Shown here piece after piece: positions 16,603 through 24,562 of a stretch of DNA of 37,368 bases. Below the pieces are notes generated by a model. That model searched no databases. It was not told the origin of the DNA and saw only the letters and a program-made list of their open reading frames with translations. The stretch's first letter is position 1; every line of letters begins with the position of its first letter. The translations under genes were made by a program, and so were the position numbers. The stretch lies in the NCBI GenBank assembly GCA_964522605.1, contig CAZFWV010000030.1, forward strand, positions 1 through 37,368, written 5' to 3'. The DNA comes from CAVZLD01 sp964522605 (GTDB taxonomy: Bacteria > Planctomycetota > Planctomycetia > Pirellulales > Pirellulaceae).

Positions 16603-17694
16603 ATGAAGCACTTCGTACTTGCATGGATGGTATCGGCAACCGTTCTGCTCGCAACCCCGACCGCTCCGGGCGAACAGATCCTGAACCTGAGCGACTTCCA
16701 GGATGGCACCAGTCAGGACTGGGCTTCGGGAACGCCGGGCCCGGACCCCATCGTCGTGCCCACAGGTGGACCCGCGGGCGAAGCAGACCAGTTCCTGCAA
16801 TTCTCTTCAACCGGCGGTAATGGTCCGGGTTCGCGTTTGGCCATTCTCAACGATGATCTTGATTGGACCGGCGACTACACCGATCGCGGTGTGACCGCAG
16901 TGGAAGTCGACATGATGAATCCCGTGACGACACCAACTGCCGTCCAAATGCGATTGGTTCTGTTTGGTCCGAACTCGACTTTCAACCGCTGGACCTCCAC
17001 GACCGCGCTGGAGGTGCCCAACGACGGCATCTGGCGCCGATACTCGTTTCCGCTGGGTTCCCTGGACCTGACACGAGTCGGCGGGAACGCTACTTATGAA
17101 GCAATGTTTAACGATGTTGAACGGATCATGCTGCGACACGACTCGTCCACTCCATCGTCTCAAGGCACAGTGATCGTCGGAACACTGGGAATCGACAATG
17201 TTGCGTTGCTCGGTCCGGAGTCCATTTTTGGTGACTTCAATGGCGACACGGTTCTGGACATTCATGATCTAGATCTACTCCTGTCGGAAGTTCATGCCGG
17301 CACAAACGATCCCACGTTCGACATCAATGAGGATCTGATTGTCGATTCCGACGACATTCGAGACTACGTGGAAAGTCCGGAGTTACTCAATTCGTACATT
17401 GGCGACGCCAATCTTGACGGGGAGTTCAACACGGGCGATCTGGTCAGTGTTCTTCAGGCCGGTCAGTACGAGGATTCGATCGATGATAATTCGACGTGGA
17501 GCTCCGGCGACTGGAATGGGAACGCGGACTTCGATACGGGCGATCTGGTCTTCGCCCTCCAAAGCGGCGGTTTTGAAATGGGGCCTCGCGCCACAGAAAT
17601 GGCTGCAGTACCCGAGCCAGAATCCGTGGTCCTGCTCCTCCTCTCCGGCATCAGCCTTCTCACTTGGCGAAGAGTAGAGCGAAAGACCGCTTGA
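16603..17694 (+). CDS. PEP-CTERM protein with dockerin-like EF-hand repeats
   Basis: About 363 residues. Signal peptide to about residue 24; a beta-sandwich-like N-terminal domain (25-205); then four calcium-loop-like DxNxD segments: DFNGDTVLDIHD (211-222), DINEDLIVDSDD (240-251), DANLDGEFNTGD (268-279) and DWNGNADFDTGD (303-314). The last two sit in the planctomycete GDANLDGEF...GDLVxxLQ pattern. A PEP-CTERM tail ends the protein: VPEP (336-339), hydrophobic helix, RRVERK. AGGAGG lies 7 bases before ATG 16603. The N-terminal domain may bind carbohydrate or act in adhesion; this is not shown. Co-transcribed with the GSDH gene. Confidence 0.88.
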   Translation: MKHFVLAWMVSATVLLATPTAPGEQILNLSDFQDGTSQDWASGTPGPDPIVVPTGGPAGEADQFLQFSSTGGNGPGSRLAILNDDLDWTGDYTDRGVTAVEVDMMNPVTTPTAVQMRLVLFGPNSTFNRWTSTTALEVPNDGIWRRYSFPLGSLDLTRVGGNATYEAMFNDVERIMLRHDSSTPSSQGTVIVGTLGIDNVALLGPESIFGDFNGDTVLDIHDLDLLLSEVHAGTNDPTFDINEDLIVDSDDIRDYVESPELLNSYIGDANLDGEFNTGDLVSVLQAGQYEDSIDDNSTWSSGDWNGNADFDTGDLVFALQSGGFEMGPRATEMAAVPEPESVVLLLLSGISLLTWRRVERKTA

Positions 17695-17720
17695 AGAGTA
17701 GCGGTCGTCGAGCAACTTGA

Positions 17721-17745
17721 TCGTTCGCTTCCAAACTGCGAACGA
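17721..17745. terminator. Hairpin between convergent genes, possible bidirectional terminator
   Basis: TCGTTCGC (17721-17728), a 9-base loop and GCGAACGA (17738-17745) form an 8-bp stem between the stop of the EF-hand gene (17694) and the stop of the minus-strand GH140-like gene (17827). No strong T-tract follows on either side, so terminator function is inferred from place and structure only. Confidence 0.5.
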
Positions 17746-17826
17746 AGGTCAGATTCGACGGCGGCAATCGCAGTGTGCGACCCGTCGCCGGTGGCTGAAG
17801 GTGCTGATTGGTCGTGCCTCGACAAG

Positions 17827-19272
17827 TCATCGCTGCCCGGGAGGTGGATAATCTTGCGACGCGTCATCCAGTACGAGTACCCAGTCGAGATACTCCCCAG
17901 GATTGGGTGAGGCAAACTCATGAATCCCCTCGGCGGGGAAATCGCCAATCTGAGTTGCTGCGCCGGTGCGCGGGTCGTACCACCAAGCTCGGATCTTCGA
18001 GCCTTGGACTGCATCCATCCGCACGCGGAAGGGACGGCCGCTGGGAGTGTAGATCATTGCGTACGTTCCCCGCTCGTCTCGAGTCGCGGCCAATCGCAAG
18101 TAGCCCGCCCCCGGCACAGCCGTAGCAACATCCGATGGAACGATGACCGAGTCGTCGGGAATGCGTGTCAGGAAGGGACGGGATTCGATCAGCCAACGTC
18201 CGAACTGCATTTGTCCCGCACCCGGCTGCTGAAGGGCGTCATACCAGGGCATCAAGGGACCGTTCACGGGCTGACGTCCAGGCGCCCACATCTGCCAGAC
18301 CGAGTGGTGTCCGTACGTATGTCCGAAGGCACCGCTGAACAGATCCCAATACAGCGGACGGCGCACATCTGCACTCACCGAATGACCGTTTTCTCGAGCA
18401 TTAAAGGCAATCGGATGATCCTCATAGATGGGCTCCCCATCAATCACCGGCTTGATTGGGGTTCGGTCATAGTCCGATCGGGTCTGGTCTCCACGGTACT
18501 GAACGACGTGGCCATTCTGTCGCATATTGAAATCAAGCCAATCGTCGTTATGGAACCATTCGGAGGATCCGAGCCCACCCACGGGATGAAACGTCTTCAG
18601 ATGCTGGCCCTCGTCACCGCGCGACAGGCCGGCCGCCATCGCCCGAATGATCTGCTTCTGCTCATCTGATTCGACCGGACGATCTCCGCCCAGGATCCAG
18701 ATCATGGACTTGTCGCGATAGCGCCTGCCCAACCACTCACCATATTTCGCTGCGTTTTCTTCCGTGAACACAACCGGTCCAGCACCCCACTTCTTATTCC
18801 ATTTGTCACCCCAAGTCGGCAGCATCCCCACGACGAGACCTAATGATTCCGCCTTATCCACGATGTAGTCGACATGGTCCCAATAATCATTATCAGGGCC
18901 ATCTTTCACATCGGGCGTCGCCGGATCATTGTTCCGCAGGGGACGGTGTCCATAGGGATTCGGCGTATTGAGCCCATCAAGTTCCGCAAGAGCAACGGCT
19001 TGAATCACCGTGAACCCCTTGCTTGCGCGGTCCTCCAAGTAGCGGGTCGCCTCTTCCCGATTCAGTCGATGGAAGAGCTCCCACGCCGTATCGCCGAGAT
19101 AGAAAAACGGAGAGCCATCTTCTTGAACCAGATACCGGCCATTGTCGCTTAAGCGCAGCCGTCCCTCGGCACGCGCCGTGGTCGGGAGCAATCCGCAGAT
19201 GAAGATCAAACAAACGAGGGCAGCACGAACAACGAAAGGACAATTCCGCATCATGGTCAATACATCGTTCAT
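17827..19272 (-). CDS. Exported GH140-like (DUF4038) glycosidase, possible endo-apiosidase
   Basis: About 481 residues. Signal peptide (VRAALVCLIFICGLLPTTARA, about 15-35). A DUF4038 TIM barrel follows: PFFYLGDTAWELFHRLNREEA (55-75), then WILGGDRP with D197 and DGEPIYE with E280, at spacing that fits the acid/base and nucleophile of GH140 apiosidases. The C-terminal module (about 410-475, RAWWYDPRTGAA) resembles PF12904. GH140 enzymes cleave apiose-linked bonds in pectin rhamnogalacturonan-II, but DUF4038 is wider than that activity. The start is placed at ATG 19272, which has GAGAGG 7 bases upstream; ATG 19278 is close by. It is divergent from the ADP-ribosylglycohydrolase-family gene. Confidence 0.78.
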   Translation of the reverse strand: MNDVLTMMRNCPFVVRAALVCLIFICGLLPTTARAEGRLRLSDNGRYLVQEDGSPFFYLGDTAWELFHRLNREEATRYLEDRASKGFTVIQAVALAELDGLNTPNPYGHRPLRNNDPATPDVKDGPDNDYWDHVDYIVDKAESLGLVVGMLPTWGDKWNKKWGAGPVVFTEENAAKYGEWLGRRYRDKSMIWILGGDRPVESDEQKQIIRAMAAGLSRGDEGQHLKTFHPVGGLGSSEWFHNDDWLDFNMRQNGHVVQYRGDQTRSDYDRTPIKPVIDGEPIYEDHPIAFNARENGHSVSADVRRPLYWDLFSGAFGHTYGHHSVWQMWAPGRQPVNGPLMPWYDALQQPGAGQMQFGRWLIESRPFLTRIPDDSVIVPSDVATAVPGAGYLRLAATRDERGTYAMIYTPSGRPFRVRMDAVQGSKIRAWWYDPRTGAATQIGDFPAEGIHEFASPNPGEYLDWVLVLDDASQDYPPPGQR

Positions 19273-19534
19273 CGTCATCCCTCTCGGCAAAAAACGGCCC
19301 CGCGATTCTCCGCAATAATCGCCCAGAAAGCGAGCCGCTATCATAAACTTTCTTCTGTTCGCGGGCAATGAAATCACGCGGCTTGTTTCCCGAGCCGATC
19401 GGTATCCCTTACAATGGCGATTCGGATTGACCGGTGAAAGCACCGGGCGATTTCGTCCTGAATGTCCTGGTTCTTCAACTCGGCTCGATAGACTTGCTTC
19501 CATTCGCCCATTCGCCATCCTCAGGAGAGCTCCC

Positions 19535-21262
19535 ATGAATCCCGTTTCATTTTGTTCGAGTCGCTCTTGCCAAATAAACCCACGCGTAATTGGCACGATC
19601 TTCCTCTGTGGTTTCGTGCAGTTGATGACGATTTCGTGGACATCAGCTGAAGAGTACCGTCGTCTGTCGATCGAGGAGTATCGCGACAAGATGGCGGGCG
19701 GCTGGATCGGCCAAATGGCCGGGGTTGGCTGGGGAGGCCCCACGGAGTTTCGGTGGAAGGGTGAGATCATTCCAGAGAACGCCATGCCCCGCTGGCGTCC
19801 GGAGATGATCAATCAGTTCCATCAGGATGACATCTACGTCGAGATGACCTTTCTTCGAACCCTGGAACTGCACGGTTGGGACGTTTCGATTCGCCAAGCC
19901 GGAATTGATTTCGCGAACAGCGGATATCCTCTATGGCATGCCAACCGCGCCGGCCGAGACAACCTGCGTGCCGGGATCGCTCCGCCCGATTCCGGACATC
20001 CGCGATTCAATAACCATGCCGACGATATCGACTACCAGATCGAGGCCGACTTCTCCGGTTTGATCGCTCCCGGTCTGCCAAATGTAGCCATCGAACTCGG
20101 AGAAAAGTTCGGTCGCTTGATGAATTATGGAGATGGACTCTACGGCGGTCAGTTCGTCGGCGGGATGTATGCGGAGGCGTTCTTTGAAAACGATCCATTA
20201 AAGATCGTGCAGGCCGGACTCAAGTGCATTCCGGCGGAGAGTCAGTATGCCGAGTGCATTCGCGATACGATTCGATGGTACCAAGAGAATCCGGAGGATT
20301 GGCAAAAGACCTGGGCGCTGATTGAGGAGAAGTACCAGGACAATCCCGAGTATCGCAAGTTCTCCTGTGATCGCGGGGACTTCAACATCGACGCGAAGAT
20401 CAACGGTGCCTACATCGTCGTTGGGCTGCTCTATGGTCAGGGCGACATGGACAAGACGATCGTCATTTCATGTCGATGCGGGCAAGATTCGGACTGTAAT
20501 CCCGCCAATGCGGGCGGCATTTTGGGCACGGTGATCGGCCGAAAGAAATTGCCGGAGAAGTTTACTTCCTCCATTGACCCCGAGGGCGTCTTCAGTCACA
20601 CCGCATACAATTTCCCGGCGTTGGTTGAGGTTTCCGAGAAACTCGTACGTCAAGCCGTCGTGCGCGCGGGCGGACGAGTAGAACCGGACTCCGAAGGCAA
20701 TGATACGCTCGTCATTCCTGTGATGGAGGTGAAACCGAGCGCGCTGGAGCAATGCTGGGAACCGGGCCCACCTGCCGGAAGTTGGTTCAGCGAAGAAGAG
20801 ATGGGCAAGATTGACGTGGCCGCCGGCTGGGCAGAAGCGCAGGCGGCACTGCAAACCGTCGCGGAGGGATGGAATCTCAAGTTCTGCGGGCCCGACATGA
20901 ACCCCGGCTTGCGCGAGGAATATCGAGGGCGCGAGAACGTGTTTATGAGCCATCCCCAGAATCAGGAAGTTGCCTGTGTCCTGAGCCGGACAGTCGATGT
21001 ACCCCAGGACAAGAAGACGACGCTGCGACTGGTCGTAACCCACGACTCGCGCGGTGACTGGGTCCTAGTCGTGCGAGCAGATGGCAAAGAGCTGCTCAAG
21101 CGACCGATCAATTCCGAAACCGTACCCGACGACTGGACGACGATCGAAATCGACCTCTCCCCGTGGGCAGGTCGCAGCGTGGATCTCGAACTCTTGAATG
21201 AAGCAAACGGCTGGGAATTCGAAGCAGCCTACTGGGCCGAGATCGCGATCGAAACGGAGTAG
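19535..21262 (+). CDS. Exported ADP-ribosylglycohydrolase-family protein
   Basis: About 575 residues. An N-terminal hydrophobic stretch (VIGTIFLCGFVQLMTISWTSA, 18-38) suggests export. The ARH/DraG all-helical domain spans about 45-370: QDD (97-99), NNHADDIDYQIEADF (159-173) and GQDSDCNPANAGG (316-328), which supply the metal-binding acidic residues. The first motif reads QDDIYVE and not the usual xDDT, so the metal site differs from classical members. Residues 430-575 form a beta-sandwich-like tail. Export of an ADP-ribosylglycohydrolase fold among glycosidases suggests a different substrate, perhaps a sugar conjugate; this is inference. AGGAGA lies 7 bases before ATG 19535. Confidence 0.85.
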   Translation: MNPVSFCSSRSCQINPRVIGTIFLCGFVQLMTISWTSAEEYRRLSIEEYRDKMAGGWIGQMAGVGWGGPTEFRWKGEIIPENAMPRWRPEMINQFHQDDIYVEMTFLRTLELHGWDVSIRQAGIDFANSGYPLWHANRAGRDNLRAGIAPPDSGHPRFNNHADDIDYQIEADFSGLIAPGLPNVAIELGEKFGRLMNYGDGLYGGQFVGGMYAEAFFENDPLKIVQAGLKCIPAESQYAECIRDTIRWYQENPEDWQKTWALIEEKYQDNPEYRKFSCDRGDFNIDAKINGAYIVVGLLYGQGDMDKTIVISCRCGQDSDCNPANAGGILGTVIGRKKLPEKFTSSIDPEGVFSHTAYNFPALVEVSEKLVRQAVVRAGGRVEPDSEGNDTLVIPVMEVKPSALEQCWEPGPPAGSWFSEEEMGKIDVAAGWAEAQAALQTVAEGWNLKFCGPDMNPGLREEYRGRENVFMSHPQNQEVACVLSRTVDVPQDKKTTLRLVVTHDSRGDWVLVVRADGKELLKRPINSETVPDDWTTIEIDLSPWAGRSVDLELLNEANGWEFEAAYWAEIAIETE

Positions 21263-21353
21263 GGCAATTTGCGATCACGCCTCCGGTCCCGGCGAGTGCG
21301 GGGGCGTGCAGTTTTTTGGGTGTTGGTTTTGCCGGCGTGCATCGACAGGATTC

Positions 21354-21372
21354 ACTCTCCCTCTGGGAGAGT
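21354..21372. repeat. ACTCTCCC hairpin
   Basis: ACTCTCCC (21354-21361), a 3-base loop and GGGAGAGT (21365-21372) give a perfect 8-bp stem. Confidence 0.75.
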
Positions 21373-21464
21373 CAGGCCGGCAGGCCTGGAGAGGGCGGAG
21401 TGCGCAACGCATTCGGCGCGGGTTGCTCGTTCACCAAAGACCCTCCCCGGCCGCTACGCGTCCG

Positions 21465-21487
21465 ACCCTCCCGCGGCGCGGGAGGGT
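21465..21487. repeat. ACCCTCCCGC hairpin
   Basis: ACCCTCCCGC (21465-21474), a 3-base loop and GCGGGAGGGT (21478-21487) give a perfect 10-bp GC-rich stem, of the kind dispersed between planctomycete genes. Confidence 0.8.
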
Positions 21488-21559
21488 GTAGTAATCTCTT
21501 CCGAGCCATCAACTTCTAAACTGCACGACATCTCCGGGAGAGTCGGCAGGGTTGCTGCC

Positions 21560-21617
21560 GGCAGAGCGCAGCGATATCCCAGAAGATTGGCGATCTGGGG
21601 CATCGCTGCGCTCTGCC
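21560..21617. repeat. Perfect 16-bp inverted repeat (GGCAGAGCGCAGCGAT)
   Basis: Left arm 21560-21575 and right arm 21602-21617 are perfect inverted copies, and the spacer is itself partly self-complementary (ATCCCAGA near TCTGGGG). The right arm is followed by CACCAGCCACC, shared with the element at 22828-22903. Confidence 0.82.
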
Positions 21618-21631
21618 ACCAGCCACCCATC

Positions 21632-22756
21632 CTACGGCCCAGTTAGTTGCCGAATGTACTCAACCTCATCCTCACGATAGGGCGTCCCATCCCGGCGGAA
21701 AATGTCGTGGAACCACAGCGGAGGTTCATCCTTGTACTCTTTGGTCCATGAATCCCATGGGTAGATCGTCTGCGTTTTGCCGGCAACCAAGCCCCAATTG
21801 TAGGCCGCTACGTTTTCCGACTTCAAGAAAGCCAGGTGTGGTTCGAACGTACTGCCGTTACCTCGTGACATGTACTCGGTACACAGAATTGGGCGACGAT
21901 ACCGCTTCAAATTGGACACGCACTCCTTCAGGCTGTCCAGGTCCGAGTAATTGTGGAAGCTGATCACGTCGGACCGCTCCAACTGCAGCCGCTCCGTCGC
22001 ACTTAACTGATCCGGATTGGACCACGTCCCGACCCAAACAGCGGATGTCAGTGGTTGATTCGGGTTCGCTCCGCGTGCCCAATCAAATGCCTGTTCAAGC
22101 AGAGGAAGGACGAGTTCGACCTTGTTTGCCGGCTCCAGCTCAACATACGCAGGCCGATTCATGTTATCTGGTTCATTCCAAACATCCCAAGCGTCAATCC
22201 GCGGATCGCGTTGAAACCGACCAACGACGCCAACAACGTAGTCTCGCAACGCCGCATGTTTCGTTGGATCTTGTAACACTTCCGCACCAGGACTCTGGAC
22301 CCACCCTGAGTTGTGAACGTGCGGCTTCGGCGCGCGCTGCGGTCCAAGTTGCGGGAAAGGATCCCAACAGGAATCAAACAGCACGAACATCACGCCAATT
22401 TGATGCTTTTCGGCCAATTGAAGGAACTGGTCGATTCGACGCAGAAACCCTTGGCTATCCTGCTGCCAAAGCAGATGATGCAGGTAAACTCGAACCGAGT
22501 TGAAACCGATCGAGCGCGCCCAGCCGAGCTCGCGATCGATCGTGTTCGAATCAAAAGTATCGGCCTGCCACATCTCGAGCTGATTAATCGCGGTACTCGG
22601 GATGAAATTGCAGCCCACAAGCCACCCCTTCTGCCGCTGCCAGGTTTCCGCCCGCCGTTGCGACCAACGCTGGGGTTCCGCTTGGCCGAATGCACTCCGG
22701 GTCGGGGAAAGAAAGAGCGAAAGAGCGGCGATCAGAATCAAGACACGACGAATCAC
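21632..22756 (-). CDS. Exported GH5-like glycosidase
   Basis: About 374 residues. Signal peptide (VLILIAALSLFLSPTRSAFG, 5-24). A TIM barrel of the GH5/clan GH-A type follows: WARSIGFNSVRVYLHHLLW (79-97), WDVWNEP with the candidate acid/base E195, and ILCTEYMSR with the candidate nucleophile E294. Clan GH-A includes mannanases, cellulases and xylanases; the subfamily cannot be read. Start is placed at GTG 22756, because AAGGAG lies 9 bases upstream and the signal peptide then has normal length; ATG 22780 would place this site inside the gene. It is transcribed in the same direction as, and downstream of, the DUF1080-PHP gene, separated by a repeat. Confidence 0.8.
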   Translation of the reverse strand: MIRRVLILIAALSLFLSPTRSAFGQAEPQRWSQRRAETWQRQKGWLVGCNFIPSTAINQLEMWQADTFDSNTIDRELGWARSIGFNSVRVYLHHLLWQQDSQGFLRRIDQFLQLAEKHQIGVMFVLFDSCWDPFPQLGPQRAPKPHVHNSGWVQSPGAEVLQDPTKHAALRDYVVGVVGRFQRDPRIDAWDVWNEPDNMNRPAYVELEPANKVELVLPLLEQAFDWARGANPNQPLTSAVWVGTWSNPDQLSATERLQLERSDVISFHNYSDLDSLKECVSNLKRYRRPILCTEYMSRGNGSTFEPHLAFLKSENVAAYNWGLVAGKTQTIYPWDSWTKEYKDEPPLWFHDIFRRDGTPYREDEVEYIRQLTGP

Positions 22757-22827
22757 GGGGAAGTTCTCCTTCGCGATCATGGGGAATGGCCGGAGTTAAA
22801 TGACCGAGCACGACTTTGCGTGGAGTG

Positions 22828-22903
22828 GGTGGCTGGTGGCTGAACGAAGTGAAGCCCCAGGGCTCGCAGCCTGGGGCGTCGCTGCGCTCCGCCACCAGCC
22901 ACC
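22828..22903. repeat. 34-bp imperfect inverted repeat
   Basis: Arms 22828-22861 and 22870-22903 are inverted copies with five differences in 34 bases and an 8-base loop. It lies between the GH5-like gene and the DUF1080-PHP gene. Parts of the right arm (GCGCTCCGCCACCAGCCACC) resemble the right arm at 21602-21628. Confidence 0.85.
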
Positions 22904-22940
22904 AGCCACCCGACGCCGAGCGATCCAGAATCGCGCTCGG

Positions 22941-24542
22941 TCATTTAGAGTCCGATGCTGGAACGTACAGATCATCTTTCGTGAGTTCGTATTTTTCTAT
23001 CGCCTCAAAGCAAGTACTCAGATCAATCGGCCGATCATCAAAATTATTCGACCCAAACGTGAATTTGGCTCCCATCTGCTTCGCCATGCGAACAAAGCGT
23101 TCCGGCGGCAGGCCGCTGCTGGCGTTAATCTCCAGAGCGACTTGGTTTTCGACCGCTGCCTGAATGATCGTTCGCATCCGCTGCTCCGTCCACAGTTGAT
23201 CATAGAGGTGCTCGACGGGAGGAGGCAGGTAGGTAGGGTTCGCCAGAATCGTGATCGGTTCGGATAACACACGCAAGTTGTGCCGTAGATAGCGTTCCAT
23301 CCACGCTTCCGGATCGGGAATTGTGTACTGGTCTGCGATCCACAATTTGACCGGTTCATCGTCGTCATTCGGCATCGGCATGATCATCGTATCACCGAGC
23401 ACGAAATCCAACTGCTTCAACAAGTCCGGTGAGTGTTTTTGCGACCAGTCGCGATCATTCACCTGCAGGCCCACAAAAACCGGTTTCCCTCGCACCTCAT
23501 CCAAATACTCCGCCAATTGCCCGTCATTCTCGATGGGCCAACCTTTGCCGATGTTCCTCAAGACTCCACAATTCACTCCCGTTACCGCCTGCCGATCGAT
23601 CGCCTTCGTAACCGTCATGCCACCACGCAAATGCACATGGAAGTCGATCACGGGCAGATCACGGGATGCAATCCGATCAATGAGATTTGGCGTGACCCCA
23701 TACCCCTCGTCGGATGCGCGAGGATCCTCAAACGCATTCGCATCATCAGGAAGCAATCGAATTCGCACCGCGCGGTACGAGACATGACTTTTCGCGTCGT
23801 GCCCCTGAAGAGCAACGGTTCCGTGCGAGAGAATACGGCTGGACTGATTGGAATTACGATCGGGCGATTCGGGTTGCAGGTAGTCGACGGTCGGCACATC
23901 GTTAACCCAGACGCGCACTCGATTCTGCACAACGCAGACTCGCACGAGAAACCACTCGTTGTCGGGCAGATAAGACTTGTAGATATTACGAACGCCGTAC
24001 AGGCTGCCCGTGAATTTCAGTTCACGATAACTACCGGTGCCGAGATACGAATTGTTGATCTGGACCTCATACCCTTGGCTCGGCCAACCGCTGGGCTGGT
24101 ACGCGGTATGAAAGTAAATCCCTGAATTGGCGTGGGGTGCCGTCCGCACTTCAACCTGCAAGTCGAAGTTACGAAAGTCGTGATCACCAACCGGTCCCTC
24201 GTAGAAAAGATGACTGCGCTCTCCCTGTGCAACCAGACAGCCATCTTGGACCTGCCAAGTCGTCGGGTTTTCGGACGCTCGCCAGCCGTTCATCGAACGA
24301 CCATCAAACAGCTCCATCCATTCCGCATCGGCGAACGCCCGCGATTCGAACGCAGCGATTGGCACGTAGCCGACCGCTGAAAAAAACACGAGAGCGCATG
24401 TCAACACGGGGAGGGCGAGGTTCCTGCCGAGCCGCAATTCGCCGCACCTTTGGCTCGGCAGAAGCCTCGCCCTCCCGAGCAACGATCTTGAAACCGCTTC
24501 TGGCAAAAAGAACGGCCATTTCATTAACACCGAACGCTTCAT
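22941..24542 (-). CDS. Exported DUF1080 (3-keto-sugar hydrolase-like) - PHP/amidohydrolase fusion
   Basis: About 533 residues. Residues 75-265 are a DUF1080 (PF06439) jelly-roll: ELFDGRSMNGW (78-88), HANSGIYFHT, GYEVQI and NEWFLVRV. Pfam names this family 3-keto-disaccharide hydrolase. Residues 285-533 form a PHP/amidohydrolase-like domain: VIDFHVHLRGG (298-308, metal HxH), ALEINASSGLP and AKFTFGSNNFD, the last replacing the usual GSDAH. The hydrophobic segment VLTCALVFFSAVGYVPIAA (46-64) looks like the export signal. Start is ATG 24542 with GGAG 9 bases upstream, 20 bases after the molybdenum subunit stop, so co-transcription is likely. Residues 23-45 are encoded by a dispersed repeat (24409-24476), so the first 45 residues may not be native. 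Substrate unknown. Confidence 0.8.
   Translation of the reverse strand: MKRSVLMKWPFFLPEAVSRSLLGRARLLPSQRCGELRLGRNLALPVLTCALVFFSAVGYVPIAAFESRAFADAEWMELFDGRSMNGWRASENPTTWQVQDGCLVAQGERSHLFYEGPVGDHDFRNFDLQVEVRTAPHANSGIYFHTAYQPSGWPSQGYEVQINNSYLGTGSYRELKFTGSLYGVRNIYKSYLPDNEWFLVRVCVVQNRVRVWVNDVPTVDYLQPESPDRNSNQSSRILSHGTVALQGHDAKSHVSYRAVRIRLLPDDANAFEDPRASDEGYGVTPNLIDRIASRDLPVIDFHVHLRGGMTVTKAIDRQAVTGVNCGVLRNIGKGWPIENDGQLAEYLDEVRGKPVFVGLQVNDRDWSQKHSPDLLKQLDFVLGDTMIMPMPNDDDEPVKLWIADQYTIPDPEAWMERYLRHNLRVLSEPITILANPTYLPPPVEHLYDQLWTEQRMRTIIQAAVENQVALEINASSGLPPERFVRMAKQMGAKFTFGSNNFDDRPIDLSTCFEAIEKYELTKDDLYVPASDSK
24409..24476. repeat. Dispersed palindromic repeat inside the 5' coding region of the DUF1080-PHP gene
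   Basis: Arms 24409-24434 and 24451-24476 are inverted 26-bp copies with 3 mismatches and match the inner palindrome at 5079-5149. In the gene frame it encodes residues 23-45 (start LGRARLLPSQ) and stays open. Confidence 0.85.
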
Positions 24543-24562
24543 CAGGGAGCTCCTCAGACAAC

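Larger units (their letters stand above)
21263..21631. other. 369-bp convergent intergenic region packed with hairpins
   Basis: Lies between the convergent ADP-ribosylglycohydrolase-family gene and the GH5-like gene. Contains three strong stem-loops (21354-21372, 21465-21487, 21560-21617). The short ORFs here are repeat translations and no gene is supported. Confidence 0.7.

Noticed and set aside
22584..22895. Open frames reading AERSDAPG and AERSEAPG.
   Set aside because: They are translations of the dispersed 34-bp palindrome at 22828-22903 in both strands.
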